NCBI GenBank assembly: GCA_944324285.1
Contig: CALUVR010000001.1
Span: forward strand, 1 to 64,000
Direction: 5' to 3'
Length of the DNA stretch: 64,000 bases
Source: Candidatus Gastranaerophilales bacterium
GTDB lineage: Bacteria > Cyanobacteriota > Vampirovibrionia > Gastranaerophilales > Gastranaerophilaceae
In this document: piece by piece, positions 26,606 through 36,432 of the stretch
How positions within the stretch are numbered: the first letter of the stretch is position 1
Layout: each line of letters opens with the position of its first letter
Notes under the pieces: model-generated
What the model was told of the DNA's origin: nothing
The model's database searches: none
The model's input: the letters and a program-made list of their open reading frames with translations, nothing else
Translations under genes and position numbers: made by a program

Positions 26606-26956
26606 ATGGTTACAAAAGGGATAAGAGGAGCAATCACAGTATCAGCAAATACGCCTGAGGCAATAAAAGAGGCGACAGTAGAGCTTTTATCTAAAATGAT
26701 AAAAGAAAATAATATTGTGGCGGATAAAATATCTCATGTAATATTTACGTTGACCAAAGATTTAAATGCCGCATTCCCTGCAAAATATGCAAGATTAAAC
26801 TGCGGGTTTGATAATGTTGCAATGATGTGTTTTCACGAACTGGATGTGCCGGATTCCTTAAATATGTGCCTTAGAGTTCTTATAGTGATTAATTGTGATG
26901 AAAATTTTATCCCTAAATTCGTTTATCTTAAAGAAGCTGCAAATTTAAGAAAGTAG
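26606..26956 (+). CDS. aroH: Chorismate mutase, AroH type
   Basis: Converts chorismate to prephenate for Phe/Tyr synthesis. Seen: RGAITVSANTPEAIKEAT with the conserved Arg at the N-terminus, LTKDLNAAFPAKYAR, and the C-terminal CLRVLIVIN with the second active-site Arg. 116 aa matches the Bacillus AroH family. The ATG lies 6 bases after the fmt stop. It converges with the next minus-strand gene. Confidence 0.92.
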   Translation: MVTKGIRGAITVSANTPEAIKEATVELLSKMIKENNIVADKISHVIFTLTKDLNAAFPAKYARLNCGFDNVAMMCFHELDVPDSLNMCLRVLIVINCDENFIPKFVYLKEAANLRK

Positions 26957-26984
26957 GACTAATAAAATTTTGCAATCTTATACT

Positions 26985-27875
26985 CTAAGGTCTGATAATC
27001 CAAACCCCGCAGAGTCTGAGCATTCCGTACCTTTTTGATAACCTGAACTGGAACAGATGTTTTCGGATATTATATGCCCAGAATTTTATTTTATCTGTTC
27101 CGTGAAGATATTTAGAAAGTTTTACGGCTAATTTTAGCGGAAGAGTATGGCATTTATAAATTTCTTCAGCTTCCGAAAAACTTAAATCACAAAAATTTTT
27201 ATACATATCACAATACATCTGCGCATCTTCATTAATCATTAGCGCTCTGTCACATGAAACTCCGCCGGCTCTAAAGGTTGCAATATTTTCATTTAAATGA
27301 ACGAACCTATATCCGCCAAGAACAAGACGGACTATCATTTCATAATCCGAAACAATTTTATATTTCTCATTAAAATATCCGATTTCTTTTAACAGAACGG
27401 TTTTAGTAAACATGACTTGATGACAAAAAGGAGGTGCTGAAAAAACTATACTTAAATCACCTTTCCATAAAGTAGATTTACCATTGTCATACAAATACGA
27501 AACATCTGCAAAAGAGACATCCGCCTGAGTTTTTTCTAAGAGTTCCACAGAAGCACTAATGGCATTATCAACAGAAAAACAGTCATCCGCATTCATAAAA
27601 ACAATATACTTGCCGTTAGCTCTATCTATGCCTCTATTCATTGCCTGATAAATTCCGCTGTCAGGTTCTGAATAAACTTTTATCCATCCTTTTTCCTCAT
27701 ACTCTTTTAAAATTTCAAGAGTACCGTCAGTTGAAGCGCCATCAATAATTATGTGCTCAATATTTTCATAATTCTGATTGTGCACAGATTCCAAACACTG
27801 AGCTAAAAACTTCTCTCTGCCGCACTTCACAAGATTATACGTTGTTGTAACAACTGTAACTAAAGGTTTAACCAT
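26985..27875 (-). CDS. Glycosyltransferase family 2
   Basis: GT-A fold sugar transferase. Seen: VTVVTTTYNLVKCGREKF, IEHIIIDGASTDGTLEIL, the donor/metal-binding VFMNADDCF, and NEKYKIVSDYEMIVRL. A paralogue with nearly the same N-terminal blocks lies at 30240. The open frame starts with TTG at 27896; ATG at 27875 (MVKPLVTVV) fits the family better and gives 296 aa. Acceptor and donor unknown; context is surface glycan synthesis. Confidence 0.9.
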   Translation of the reverse strand: MVKPLVTVVTTTYNLVKCGREKFLAQCLESVHNQNYENIEHIIIDGASTDGTLEILKEYEEKGWIKVYSEPDSGIYQAMNRGIDRANGKYIVFMNADDCFSVDNAISASVELLEKTQADVSFADVSYLYDNGKSTLWKGDLSIVFSAPPFCHQVMFTKTVLLKEIGYFNEKYKIVSDYEMIVRLVLGGYRFVHLNENIATFRAGGVSCDRALMINEDAQMYCDMYKNFCDLSFSEAEEIYKCHTLPLKLAVKLSKYLHGTDKIKFWAYNIRKHLFQFRLSKRYGMLRLCGVWIIRP

Positions 27876-27977
27876 CACATTAAAATCATATAACAAACAA
27901 ATATTTGTTACAATGTTTCATTTCAGCTTTATTTAATCCGTTTTTTAATGTAAAATTACAATTGATAGAGGGAAATT

Positions 27978-28925
27978 ATGCAAAAAACTGATAAAATTTT
28001 TGTCGCAGGACACAGAGGGCTTGTGGGAAGCGCAATAAAGAGAGAACTTGAAGCTCGGGGTTATTTCAATATATTAACACGTACCCACAATGAACTTGAT
28101 TTAACAAAAAGCCATGCGGTTAAACTTTTTTTTGAAGAAGAAAAACCTGACTATGTTATTTTATCTGCGGCAAAGGTCGGCGGAATTCACGGGAATAATA
28201 CCTATCCGGTTGAATTTTTCACAGAAAATATGAAAATTCAGCTTAATGTTATTGAAAATTCTTTTAAAAATAATGTCAAGAAACTTTTATTTTTAGGTTC
28301 CAGCTGCATTTATCCCAAAAATGCGCCGCAGCCTATGAAAGAAGAATATCTTTTATCATCTGAACTTGAAAAGACAAATGAAATGTATGCCCTCGCAAAA
28401 ATTTCAGGATTAAAGCTCTGCGATGCATACAATAGAGAATACGGCACAGATTATATATCTGTTATGCCTTGTAATTTGTATGGACTTAATGACAACTATG
28501 ACAGAGAAAATGCACACGTTCTTCCGATGCTGGTAAGACGTTTTCATGAAGCAAAAGAGGCAGGACTAAAAGAAGTTACTGTATGGGGGACAGGAACTCC
28601 GTTGAGAGAATTCATGTACGCAGGAGATCTCGCTCAAGCCGTGGTTTTCTTAATGGAAAATAAATCCGCAAAAGAAATCGGCGACTTCATCAATATCGGA
28701 ACAGGAAAAGAAGTAACAATACTTGAACTTGCGAATATGATAAAAGAAATTGTGGATTTTGAAGGAAATATCGTTTTTGATAAATCAAAACCTGACGGCA
28801 CAATGAGAAAATTAATGGATGTATCAAGAATAAATAATCTAGGCTGGCAAGCCAAAACTTCGCTAAAAGACGGTATCAAAATTGTCTACAATGATTTTCT
28901 CGAAAACAAAAATATAAGACTCTAA
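27978..28925 (+). CDS. fcl: GDP-L-fucose synthase
   Basis: Epimerises and reduces GDP-4-keto-6-deoxymannose to GDP-L-fucose. Seen: NADP-binding FVAGHRGLVGSAI, LSAAKVGGIHGNN, LGSSCIYPKNAPQP, catalytic YxxxK as MYALAKISG, and MPCNLYGLNDNYD, all typical. 315 aa. A ribosome-binding site (AGAGGGAAATT) is present. With gmd (20487) it completes the GDP-fucose route. It lies on the plus strand beside a glycosyltransferase at 28977. Confidence 0.97.
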   Translation: MQKTDKIFVAGHRGLVGSAIKRELEARGYFNILTRTHNELDLTKSHAVKLFFEEEKPDYVILSAAKVGGIHGNNTYPVEFFTENMKIQLNVIENSFKNNVKKLLFLGSSCIYPKNAPQPMKEEYLLSSELEKTNEMYALAKISGLKLCDAYNREYGTDYISVMPCNLYGLNDNYDRENAHVLPMLVRRFHEAKEAGLKEVTVWGTGTPLREFMYAGDLAQAVVFLMENKSAKEIGDFINIGTGKEVTILELANMIKEIVDFEGNIVFDKSKPDGTMRKLMDVSRINNLGWQAKTSLKDGIKIVYNDFLENKNIRL

Positions 28926-28936
28926 TAGAGTTTTTT
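28919..28936 (+). terminator. Weak hairpin terminator at the fcl stop
   Basis: ACTCT-AAT-AGAGT followed by six T. The stop codon is inside the hairpin. A 5-bp stem is marginal, so read-through into 28977 is likely. Confidence 0.4.
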
Positions 28937-28976
28937 ATCAAATTAACTAAATTAAACACGAAAGATAATCACACAC

Positions 28977-30257
28977 ATGAAAAAACTAAATATCTTATTT
29001 GATGCTTATGTTCTTGCGGAATGCGATAACACAGGAGCTTCCAGAAGCGGAATATTTTTTACAGCACTCAATATTCTTAAAGAATTTTCAAAGAATGAAA
29101 ATATTAATATAAGTATTTATTGCTCAAATAAAAAATTTTCGACAAAACTGGAAAAAGCGTTAAAAAAATATTTTCCTAATAATAATTTTAATAACTTATA
29201 TCTTGAAATTTTATCACCAATAGAAAAATTACATTCTCGATTAACATGTAGCTACAAAGAAAAGAAAAATCCGCTGACAAAATTGGGCATTACAGCAGCC
29301 TCCGCAATAAAAAAAATAGTTCACGGGAAACATACTGATTATGAAAATTTAACCAAAGATATAGATATTTACTTTTCACCGGTTTACAAAATTCCGGATG
29401 AAATAAAGAATATAAAATCAATAAAAAAATACACCCTGCTGCATGATGTAATTCCTGTATTATACCCTGAATATTTTGGTAATAATAAAAATTACTGGTT
29501 TTATAAATTTATTAAAGAATTAAGCGCTGATGACTACTATTTTACTAATTCAGAAAACACAAAAAAAGATTTCATTAAATATTGTCCGCAGCTTGATGCT
29601 GAAAAAATTACACCAGCCCTTCTCGCCTGCTCGGAAAACTTTAAACCTGAAAAAGAAAAGACTAAAGGTGTACTAAAAAAATACAAACTTCCAACCGATA
29701 AAAAATATATTTTCAGCCTCTGCACGCTTGAACCTCGCAAAAATTTAATCAGAGCAGTCAAATGTTTCATAGAATTTGTTAATAAAAACGATATTAAAGA
29801 TATGGTATACATTCTTGGCGGAGGCTCATGGGACGGTTTCATAGAAAAAATGGAACGTGAAATTTCTGATTTTGAAAAGTATAAACATTTAATTTTAAGA
29901 GCCGGTTATATTGATGATGAGGATTTAGCGCCTTTATATTCCGGCGCCGAGTGGTTTGTGTATACATCTGAATATGAAGGATTTGGTTTGCCACCACTGG
30001 AAGCTATGAGCTGTGAATGTCCCGTTATTACTTCAAACAATTCATCCTTACCGGAAGTTGTAGGTGATTGCGGCATTATGATAGATTTTGACAGCGACGA
30101 GCAGCACATTAAGGCTTATGAAGATTACTATTACAACTATAACTTTAGAAAAGAAAATGCAATCAAAGGCTTTAAACGCGCAAAAGAATTCTCCTGGAAA
30201 AAATGCGCGGATACAATGATTGAACAGTTTTACAAAAACTTATATTCTTGCAGGTAA
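28977..30257 (+). CDS. Glycosyltransferase, family 4 (mannosyltransferase-like)
   Basis: 426 aa. Seen: [42 protein letters not shown] (the hinge after the N-domain), the donor-binding [20 protein letters not shown], and [13 protein letters not shown]. These are characteristic of GT4 enzymes such as those adding mannose or rhamnose. It follows fcl and so may use a GDP-sugar (inference). Its 3' end overlaps a convergent glycosyltransferase by 18 bases. Confidence 0.9.
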   Translation: MKKLNILFDAYVLAECDNTGASRSGIFFTALNILKEFSKNENINISIYCSNKKFSTKLEKALKKYFPNNNFNNLYLEILSPIEKLHSRLTCSYKEKKNPLTKLGITAASAIKKIVHGKHTDYENLTKDIDIYFSPVYKIPDEIKNIKSIKKYTLLHDVIPVLYPEYFGNNKNYWFYKFIKELSADDYYFTNSENTKKDFIKYCPQLDAEKITPALLACSENFKPEKEKTKGVLKKYKLPTDKKYIFSLCTLEPRKNLIRAVKCFIEFVNKNDIKDMVYILGGGSWDGFIEKMEREISDFEKYKHLILRAGYIDDEDLAPLYSGAEWFVYTSEYEGFGLPPLEAMSCECPVITSNNSSLPEVVGDCGIMIDFDSDEQHIKAYEDYYYNYNFRKENAIKGFKRAKEFSWKKCADTMIEQFYKNLYSCR

Positions 30258-31232
30258 TATAAAAAACGGAAAATATTTTAATAAAAAATAAACCTTAAAT
30301 TTGCCGTAATAACGAATTTTTAAAAGCGTAATTTTCTTAAACTTAAATTTTGTATCTTTATATTTTGAAATAGCAGGAATATCATAAAAAACACTGACTT
30401 CAGAACCAGCATGTTTCAAATACTTCTTTCTAATAGATAAAGCCAAAGAACTATCAATACGTTCCAAAATCTTTTCTAAAATTTGACGATTAATTTTTCT
30501 ATCAAAATATATACCTTCAGCATCTTTAAGAGTAACACCATATTGTGCAAATTTATCTTGAATAGATTTTATACATTCTTCATCCGTTAATTTACAACCC
30601 TCATTCTCAAAATCATTGGTTTTACCGCTTGACATACCTATCCATCTAAAAGAAGTAAAATCTAAATGAACACGAACACCTTTTGCACCACTTAATATAA
30701 GACTCAAAACAAAATCAAAATCTCCGGAAGATTTATAAGCAGAATCAAAATGCACAAGCTCAGTCCTTGTAAACATTGATTGATGACCAAATGGCATTCT
30801 TAAAAAGAAAGTTTCTAAAACTGGAAATAAATATCCTACGAAATTATCATTATCATCCAAATATCTCACAGTTGCATAAGAAAAATCGGCATTATTATCT
30901 TCTAAAGCCTTAACACTAGCTTCAACAGCTCTATTATCATGCCAAAAGTCATCAGAATTTAAAAATGCAATGTATTTACCATTAGCATGCGCAACCCCTT
31001 TATTCATTGCATCATAAATACCCTTATCCGGCTCTGAATAAACTTTCAGCCAAGGATAATCTTTAAAAATCTCCAATGTACCATCCGTAGAAGCACCATC
31101 AATGATGATATGTTCAATATTCGGATAAGTTTGATTTTTAACAGATTCTATACACTGTCTTACAAACTTTTCCCGTCCCGCTTTTTTAAGATTGTATGTA
31201 ATTGTTACTACCGTTATTAGTGGTTCTGACAA
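30240..31232 (-). CDS. Glycosyltransferase family 2
   Basis: Paralogue of the enzyme at 26985: VTVVTITYNLKKAGREKFV, IEHIIIDGASTDGTLEIF, and IAFLNSDDFWHD in place of a DxD motif. 330 aa. The C-terminal half has basic and aromatic residues (LKIRYYGKFKVYFLLKYFPF), which could sit at the membrane. Start MSEPLITVV has a ribosome-binding site (GAGGTGAAAA). Confidence 0.9.
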   Translation of the reverse strand: MSEPLITVVTITYNLKKAGREKFVRQCIESVKNQTYPNIEHIIIDGASTDGTLEIFKDYPWLKVYSEPDKGIYDAMNKGVAHANGKYIAFLNSDDFWHDNRAVEASVKALEDNNADFSYATVRYLDDNDNFVGYLFPVLETFFLRMPFGHQSMFTRTELVHFDSAYKSSGDFDFVLSLILSGAKGVRVHLDFTSFRWIGMSSGKTNDFENEGCKLTDEECIKSIQDKFAQYGVTLKDAEGIYFDRKINRQILEKILERIDSSLALSIRKKYLKHAGSEVSVFYDIPAISKYKDTKFKFKKITLLKIRYYGKFKVYFLLKYFPFFILPARI

Positions 31233-31244
31233 CTTTTCACCTCG

Positions 31245-32462
31245 CTATCTTACTAAAGATATTAAATATTCAACTATAGGTAATGCATTTTGTGAATATT
31301 CCAATTTATTGATGTAATAAGTTTCAATACTCTTTCTATATTTTAATATATTAGCATCAATTTTCCGAATTCCATCTACAATAGATGCGTCATGAGAACA
31401 TGCTACGCCTGCGTTTGATGTTTTAACAAAATCAGAATATCCGAAATAGAAATTTGGGACAATTATAGGAACATCGCAGGATAGATATTTCATTAACTTC
31501 CCGGAACTCATCCCCATATAATAAACATTTTTACCTCGCATAGTTTTAATATATTCACTATCAAGCTGTTTATACCACGCCAGACCAATATATGCACTTT
31601 TTACTAATTCCGTAAAATCTTTTTCAGAAAGAATTTCTAACGAAATTAAAAGTTTTTTTCTTTGAATCAAATCCGAATAAATTTTTGACAAATTCTTAAC
31701 AAAATTATCACGAGAAAATCCAGATAGAACTAATACATAATCTTCATTAAACAAAGGAGAAAGTAACTTTGGAAAATTAATATCAAGAGCCCACTCTTCA
31801 ATAGCCCCTGCATATAGCAGTATTTTCTTAGATTTATCTATTCCGAACTTTTCATAAGCAAAATTCGATTTTTCATTTGTAAATCCAAGATAACTATTCG
31901 GCAACAAAAATATTTTATTATCACATACTTCGGGTAATGTTTCTTTCAATAAAAGTTCTCTATTTTTATCTTGTATAACAGAAAAATCAACACGATATTT
32001 CAAAATCCAATGAAATATCCTCCACAATATCTTTAACCACTTCGGAGGACGAAAATCTGAGGTTTCAAAAAGTTCCATAGAAAAATACGCTCCGCGAATT
32101 TTATTAGACGAAAATAAGGTTATTAATAAATGAAGCCATAATCCTTCTATACTTGCAGAAATAATATAATCATATTGTTTTTGATTTGAAAAAAAATAAG
32201 AAATGATACTTTTAAAATACTTTTTTCGATACGCATCATCAGAAACTGATATAAATTCGACATTACCAAGTTCTATATTATCAATCATTAAATCATTAAT
32301 TAAAAAAGTAATTTTAAACCCACTAGCAGAAATAAGCCTTATAAAATTCAATAAATACGGATACGACGAGATTGGTCTATTCTCATTAAAAATTAGTAAA
32401 ATATGTTTCTTCGTACTAAACTCCTTTAAAAAATTCAAACCTTCTAACACAATAATCCTCAA
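31245..32462 (-). CDS. Putative GT-B glycosyltransferase
   Basis: 405 aa. Seen: KILLYAGAIEEWALD at the start of the donor half, VLVLSGFSRDNF and GMSSGKLMKYLSCDVPIIVP, which lines up with the conserved acceptor/donor loop of GT-B enzymes, but no classical E-x7-E. Weakly related in layout to the gene at 32459, which ends with GASGQLLEFLRCGKPVISFG. The two overlap by 4 bases and are surely co-translated. Specificity unknown. Confidence 0.75.
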   Translation of the reverse strand: MRIIVLEGLNFLKEFSTKKHILLIFNENRPISSYPYLLNFIRLISASGFKITFLINDLMIDNIELGNVEFISVSDDAYRKKYFKSIISYFFSNQKQYDYIISASIEGLWLHLLITLFSSNKIRGAYFSMELFETSDFRPPKWLKILWRIFHWILKYRVDFSVIQDKNRELLLKETLPEVCDNKIFLLPNSYLGFTNEKSNFAYEKFGIDKSKKILLYAGAIEEWALDINFPKLLSPLFNEDYVLVLSGFSRDNFVKNLSKIYSDLIQRKKLLISLEILSEKDFTELVKSAYIGLAWYKQLDSEYIKTMRGKNVYYMGMSSGKLMKYLSCDVPIIVPNFYFGYSDFVKTSNAGVACSHDASIVDGIRKIDANILKYRKSIETYYINKLEYSQNALPIVEYLISLVR

Positions 32463-33526
32463 CCTTTCAAAAAATTTAACAAGTTACTCATTAATTTGTA
32501 AGAATCAAAATCTCTGAGGAACAAATTAAGTGCATTTTTAGAATAAGTTTGGTAATCTGCTTTTATTTTTATCACGGCATCATTCAATTCTTCAATACAG
32601 CCAATTTCAATACCGGCATGGTTTTCTTCCAGTATTTTACCAACATTGTTATTTCCAAAGGAAATAACGGGTTTTCCGCAACGCAAAAACTCCAGTAGCT
32701 GTCCGGAGGCTCCATATAAATACTTACAATTATCTTCCAACAATTTCATTCCTAAAAATCCAATATCCGATTTCTCGATAATTTGATATACATTGCCGGG
32801 TAAAACTTTATCAACTAATAATATCGGCTTTTTCGGAATATCTTTAATATATTCCTCAATTACATGTATATGCATACCATGTAAGTACAAAACATAGGCT
32901 GAATCGCTTTGATATTGGGTTATCAATTCTTCAGTGTAACGGTCACCATCAAAACTTGAACACTGCATCAATATCGGACAATTATCATGCAAAGAATGTG
33001 TCACCTCTACATCAAGTTTTGGAATAAATACAGGCAGATAACATACATTGTCTGCAGGAATCCTCATTTTTAATGTACGCTCCAAAACTTCACACCTTTC
33101 AGAATTTTGGATAACAAGTTTTCCTCCATGTTTTAAAAAGATTGAATTCAAATACAACATAAAACGAATAAATCTAAATTTACAATAAGTAGAATCATCT
33201 CCCATAATATCAAAAGACCAAAATACTAATTTATTCTTTGGTAAAATAAAATTTGCACAAACGTAAGTAAAATGATCTATTACTAATATTTTATCGAAAT
33301 TATTTTTATTACAAAATCGTTTTAACAACCATAAATGCTTTATAACTCTCTTCCAGAGTTTGAACGCTTTTGCGCATGAAAGAGAAGATGCAAACGAATA
33401 TCCGCGCTCGAAAAATTGATAATATTCAGCCTGAATACCATTTTCATTCAATAAATCTAAAACTGTCCGTAAATGCGGGTACATACTCTCATTATTTTCC
33501 CAGGCAGAGATAATTATAATTTTCAA
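32459..33526 (-). CDS. Putative GT-B glycosyltransferase
   Basis: 355 aa. Seen: IIIISAWENNESMYPHLRTV at the N-terminus, VLYLHGMHIHV, then SDIGFLGMKLLEDNCKYL followed by GASGQLLEFLRCGKPVISFG and VGKILEENHAGIEIG, in the usual GT-B order. It follows a methyltransferase and aminotransferase likely to make a modified amino sugar. Sugar specificity unknown. Confidence 0.75.
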   Translation of the reverse strand: MKIIIISAWENNESMYPHLRTVLDLLNENGIQAEYYQFFERGYSFASSLSCAKAFKLWKRVIKHLWLLKRFCNKNNFDKILVIDHFTYVCANFILPKNKLVFWSFDIMGDDSTYCKFRFIRFMLYLNSIFLKHGGKLVIQNSERCEVLERTLKMRIPADNVCYLPVFIPKLDVEVTHSLHDNCPILMQCSSFDGDRYTEELITQYQSDSAYVLYLHGMHIHVIEEYIKDIPKKPILLVDKVLPGNVYQIIEKSDIGFLGMKLLEDNCKYLYGASGQLLEFLRCGKPVISFGNNNVGKILEENHAGIEIGCIEELNDAVIKIKADYQTYSKNALNLFLRDFDSYKLMSNLLNFLKG

Positions 33527-33527
33527 T

Positions 33528-34262
33528 TTATTTTACCTCGCAAACATAACAAACGCCCCAGGTATCCGAACCAGGCGTTTTATGAGTTAACCATTCTTCT
33601 GTTTTTACAATCTTAAACCCGTTTTTAGATGCAAAATTAACTATATCCTCATTAGAAAAATAACGCATAGGATGGCATTCTTTCAGAATTTCGGTTTTAC
33701 GGGAAGATTTATCCGTAACCTCTATTGTGTAATTTACTTCAACCATATCTTTTTCTTTAATATGATTAGGTACACAATATCGCACAACTTTTATATCGTC
33801 ATTTTCTAAAGTCTTTGTTCTCTTTTCAGGAACTTGTGCAAGCACAGCTTGTTTGTGCCAGACATCAAAAATAAATTTTCCGCCTTTATTCAAATGTGCT
33901 GCCGCCGTCTTAAAATAATTATTTATATCCTCATCCAAAGTTTGATAACTTGCAACATGGAATAACGAAATGACGGCATCAAATTTTCTACCTGCTCGGA
34001 AAGTTCTCACATCTCCTTGTTCACAATCAATACCCAGCGCCTTTGCCTGCTCAAGCATTGTTTTACTCAAATCAATACCGAACATTTTATACCCTTTAGA
34101 TGTCAAAAGTTTTGCGTGTTTCCCGGTTCCACACCCCATTTCAAAAACAGTCTTTGCATTTCCGAGCAGGTGAGCAATATAATCAGCCTCTGCCGCATAA
34201 TCTTTATCTTTATAGAGTAAATTATAATACATTGAATATGAATCAAAAACTTTTGTTACCAT
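33528..34262 (-). CDS. Class I SAM methyltransferase, sugar N-methyltransferase-like
   Basis: 244 aa. Seen: YSMYYNLLYKDKDYAAEADY at the N-terminus, SAM-binding VFEMGCGTGKHAKLL (motif I), MFGIDLSKTMLEQAKA, FDAVISLFHVASY and KGGKFIFDVWH. The N-terminal YxxxYNLLYxDKDY block resembles enzymes that methylate the amino group of dTDP or GDP amino sugars (DesVI type; from memory). It starts exactly where the aminotransferase stops (34262/34263), suggesting it methylates that product. Inference only. Confidence 0.85.
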   Translation of the reverse strand: MVTKVFDSYSMYYNLLYKDKDYAAEADYIAHLLGNAKTVFEMGCGTGKHAKLLTSKGYKMFGIDLSKTMLEQAKALGIDCEQGDVRTFRAGRKFDAVISLFHVASYQTLDEDINNYFKTAAAHLNKGGKFIFDVWHKQAVLAQVPEKRTKTLENDDIKVVRYCVPNHIKEKDMVEVNYTIEVTDKSSRKTEILKECHPMRYFSNEDIVNFASKNGFKIVKTEEWLTHKTPGSDTWGVCYVCEVK

Positions 34263-35384
34263 TTAGAAAAGACTCCTCACTTCTTTTACGACTCTATCCA
34301 TATCAGCCTCGCTCAAGCCGAGCCCTGATGGAATATAGAAACCTCTTTCATACAAACGAGCGGAAACAGGTCTTTTTATATTGTCAGAAATCCCGAGTTT
34401 TTTAAATACAGGCTGCTCATTCAATGGATAAAAGAATGGTCTGCAGCCAATACCTTTATCTGCAAGTTTTTGCATAGCTTCTTTTGCGTTAAATCTTACA
34501 TCGTCATTCAAGACAAGCCCGAAAACCCAGTAATTATTCTCTGCGTAAGCCGTCTTATGCACAGGTAATTGCGCCGGAATATTCTTCAACAATTCCTGAT
34601 ACCATGCACCCATTTCTTTTTTCTTTTGAATAGATTTTTCAAGCTTTTCAAACTGGGCATAAGCAACAGCCGCCTGCAGATTAGACATTCTAAAATTCCA
34701 GCCTAAATCGTAATGAACAAATCTGTCTTTAGAAAAGCACAAATTTTTATAATAATTAACTTTTTCAATCAAATCCTCGGATGACGTCATAATCATGCCA
34801 CCTTCACCGCATGCAATATGTTTATTCGCATAAAAAGAGAACGTCGAAATATCGCTCATTCCGCCGCATTTTTTATCTCTATAAGTTTGTCCGTGAGCCT
34901 GCGCAGCGTCTTCTATTATTTTTAAATTATATTTCTTTGCAAGCGCAAACACCTTATCCATATCAGTCGGAAGTCCATAAATATGGACAACCATTATCGC
35001 ACGGGTTTTCGGCGTAATCATTTCTTCAATCTTTGACGTATCCATATTCCATGTAAGAGGTTCCGCATCCACAAAAATGGGTTTAAGATTGTTATATATA
35101 AGACTTTGAGCCGTAGAAATGATAGTAAAATTCGGAACAATAACCTCATCACCGTCAGCCCAGCCGTAAACCGATTTCATAGCACGAACCGCTGCATCAA
35201 TAGCCACAGAACCGTTTGCGACGCAGCTCCCGTATTTTTGTCCTGTATATGCTGAAAACTCTTTCTCAAGCTTTTTAACAAATGGACCTTCTGAGGAAAT
35301 CCAGCCTGTATCAATACATTCGTTTAAATACCTTTTCTCGTTTCCATCTAAAAGCGGAGTGTTTACTGGTATAAAATCAGACAT
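34263..35384 (-). CDS. DegT/DnrJ/EryC1 aminotransferase, GDP-perosamine synthase-like
   Basis: PLP enzyme that aminates a keto sugar nucleotide. Seen: FIPVNTPLLDGNEKRYLNEC, ISSEGPFVKKLEKEFSAYTG, DEVIVPNFTIISTAQS, EDAAQAHGQTYRDKKCGG and the PLP lysine region FSFYANKHIACGEGG. The N-terminal ISSEGxF block and the VPxFTxIST stretch match perosamine synthases (RfbE/Per) better than PseC. Gmd in this window makes its substrate, GDP-4-keto-6-deoxymannose. 373 aa. Confidence 0.85.
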   Translation of the reverse strand: MSDFIPVNTPLLDGNEKRYLNECIDTGWISSEGPFVKKLEKEFSAYTGQKYGSCVANGSVAIDAAVRAMKSVYGWADGDEVIVPNFTIISTAQSLIYNNLKPIFVDAEPLTWNMDTSKIEEMITPKTRAIMVVHIYGLPTDMDKVFALAKKYNLKIIEDAAQAHGQTYRDKKCGGMSDISTFSFYANKHIACGEGGMIMTSSEDLIEKVNYYKNLCFSKDRFVHYDLGWNFRMSNLQAAVAYAQFEKLEKSIQKKKEMGAWYQELLKNIPAQLPVHKTAYAENNYWVFGLVLNDDVRFNAKEAMQKLADKGIGCRPFFYPLNEQPVFKKLGISDNIKRPVSARLYERGFYIPSGLGLSEADMDRVVKEVRSLF

Positions 35385-35443
35385 CTAAGCTACCCTCTAT
35401 ATTCAAATTAATTATAGCACAAACAAAACGGCTTTATACGTAT

Positions 35444-36424
35444 TTAAACTTTTGTGTTACCTGCATCTCTGAATTTGTCATATTTTGGATCGTCACTATT
35501 CGCAATAACGGCATCAATATACTTTCTGTCCTCAACGGAATCTGCAAAATATTTATCAAATTCCTTAGCTGCATGCTTTTGTATTTTTCTGTTAATGTAG
35601 TTACAAAGCTTGTCAAATGGGCGTAAAGAAGGCACCCCCCCCCCTATTTTTGAAGCTATAGCCAGCTTTCGGAATTTTTTAACATTGTTTTTATTAATCA
35701 AGCGATTTTGCCCAAATGCGCCATAATGAATAAATTGTCTTTGATTTATTGGATCGACTGCATCCATATCAAAGCCATAATCCTCACGCAAATGTTTTTG
35801 GAAATATGCAGCATCATCATACATAAGTCTTTCACTATTATTAGAAACACTGTAGAATTGATGAGAAACTTTACAAACCTGAGCCTTTTTCTTATATATA
35901 CAAAACCAGGTATGATACCTCTTATAAAGATATTGATGTTCTCCTTTATATTTTCCAGTATCAGAATAATCCGATGACATCGCAACTAAATTGTCATTAT
36001 TATCTAATTTATCTATCATTCTTATAATAAATTTAGGTTTTAATATCTCAAAATCAGCATCAACAGTCGCCCAGTATGGAGTTTCAAACTTCAAAAACTC
36101 TTCACTCCAAATGACAGAAGGCAACTCACAATTACTCCATACAATACTTTTATAACCTTCCGGCGAAATTATCTCCGTACCTATTTTTGTAATTTTATCT
36201 TTTTTCACAGCATTATCATACAATTCAACATAAGGAAGCTTTTTCCACTTATCAAAATATTCATCCTTTAAGTCTTGAGTAAAAGTGTTAGCATAAACAT
36301 ACAAAGTAAAAGGCAATTGCTTATAATATTTTTTATACAGTTTCATATAGCTTTTTATAGAATAATCAGCTATAATTGCATCCCTTGGCGTAACTATCAT
36401 AAAAAATATAATTTTCTTTTGCAT
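35444..36424 (-). CDS. Putative glycosyltransferase with internal 10-G tract
   Basis: 326 aa. Seen: KIIFFMIVTPRDAIIADYSI, IVWSNCELPSVIWSEEF, and a DxD-type motif in YWATVDADFEIL, implying a GT-A metal-dependent transferase. It has no family name I recognise. Codons 263-266 (IGGGVPS) are a 10-G run: gain of one G gives a stop in 10 codons, loss of one gives a different C-terminus of about 65 residues. The downstream 60 residues are charged. Neighbours are aminotransferase and cupin genes. Confidence 0.75.
   Translation of the reverse strand: MQKKIIFFMIVTPRDAIIADYSIKSYMKLYKKYYKQLPFTLYVYANTFTQDLKDEYFDKWKKLPYVELYDNAVKKDKITKIGTEIISPEGYKSIVWSNCELPSVIWSEEFLKFETPYWATVDADFEILKPKFIIRMIDKLDNNDNLVAMSSDYSDTGKYKGEHQYLYKRYHTWFCIYKKKAQVCKVSHQFYSVSNNSERLMYDDAAYFQKHLREDYGFDMDAVDPINQRQFIHYGAFGQNRLINKNNVKKFRKLAIASKIGGGVPSLRPFDKLCNYINRKIQKHAAKEFDKYFADSVEDRKYIDAVIANSDDPKYDKFRDAGNTKV
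35635..35644 (-). repeat. Poly-G tract (10) in the glycosyltransferase at 35444
   Basis: Ten C on the plus strand. In frame at 10. One extra base reaches a stop after roughly seven more codons; one fewer opens an alternative frame ending near 35434. Confidence 0.85.
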
Positions 36425-36432
36425 ATTTCCTC

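Noticed and set aside
35434-35616. Minus-strand frame of 60 codons
   Set aside because: It is the minus-one frame of the glycosyltransferase at 35444, relevant only as an alternative end after a G-tract slip.
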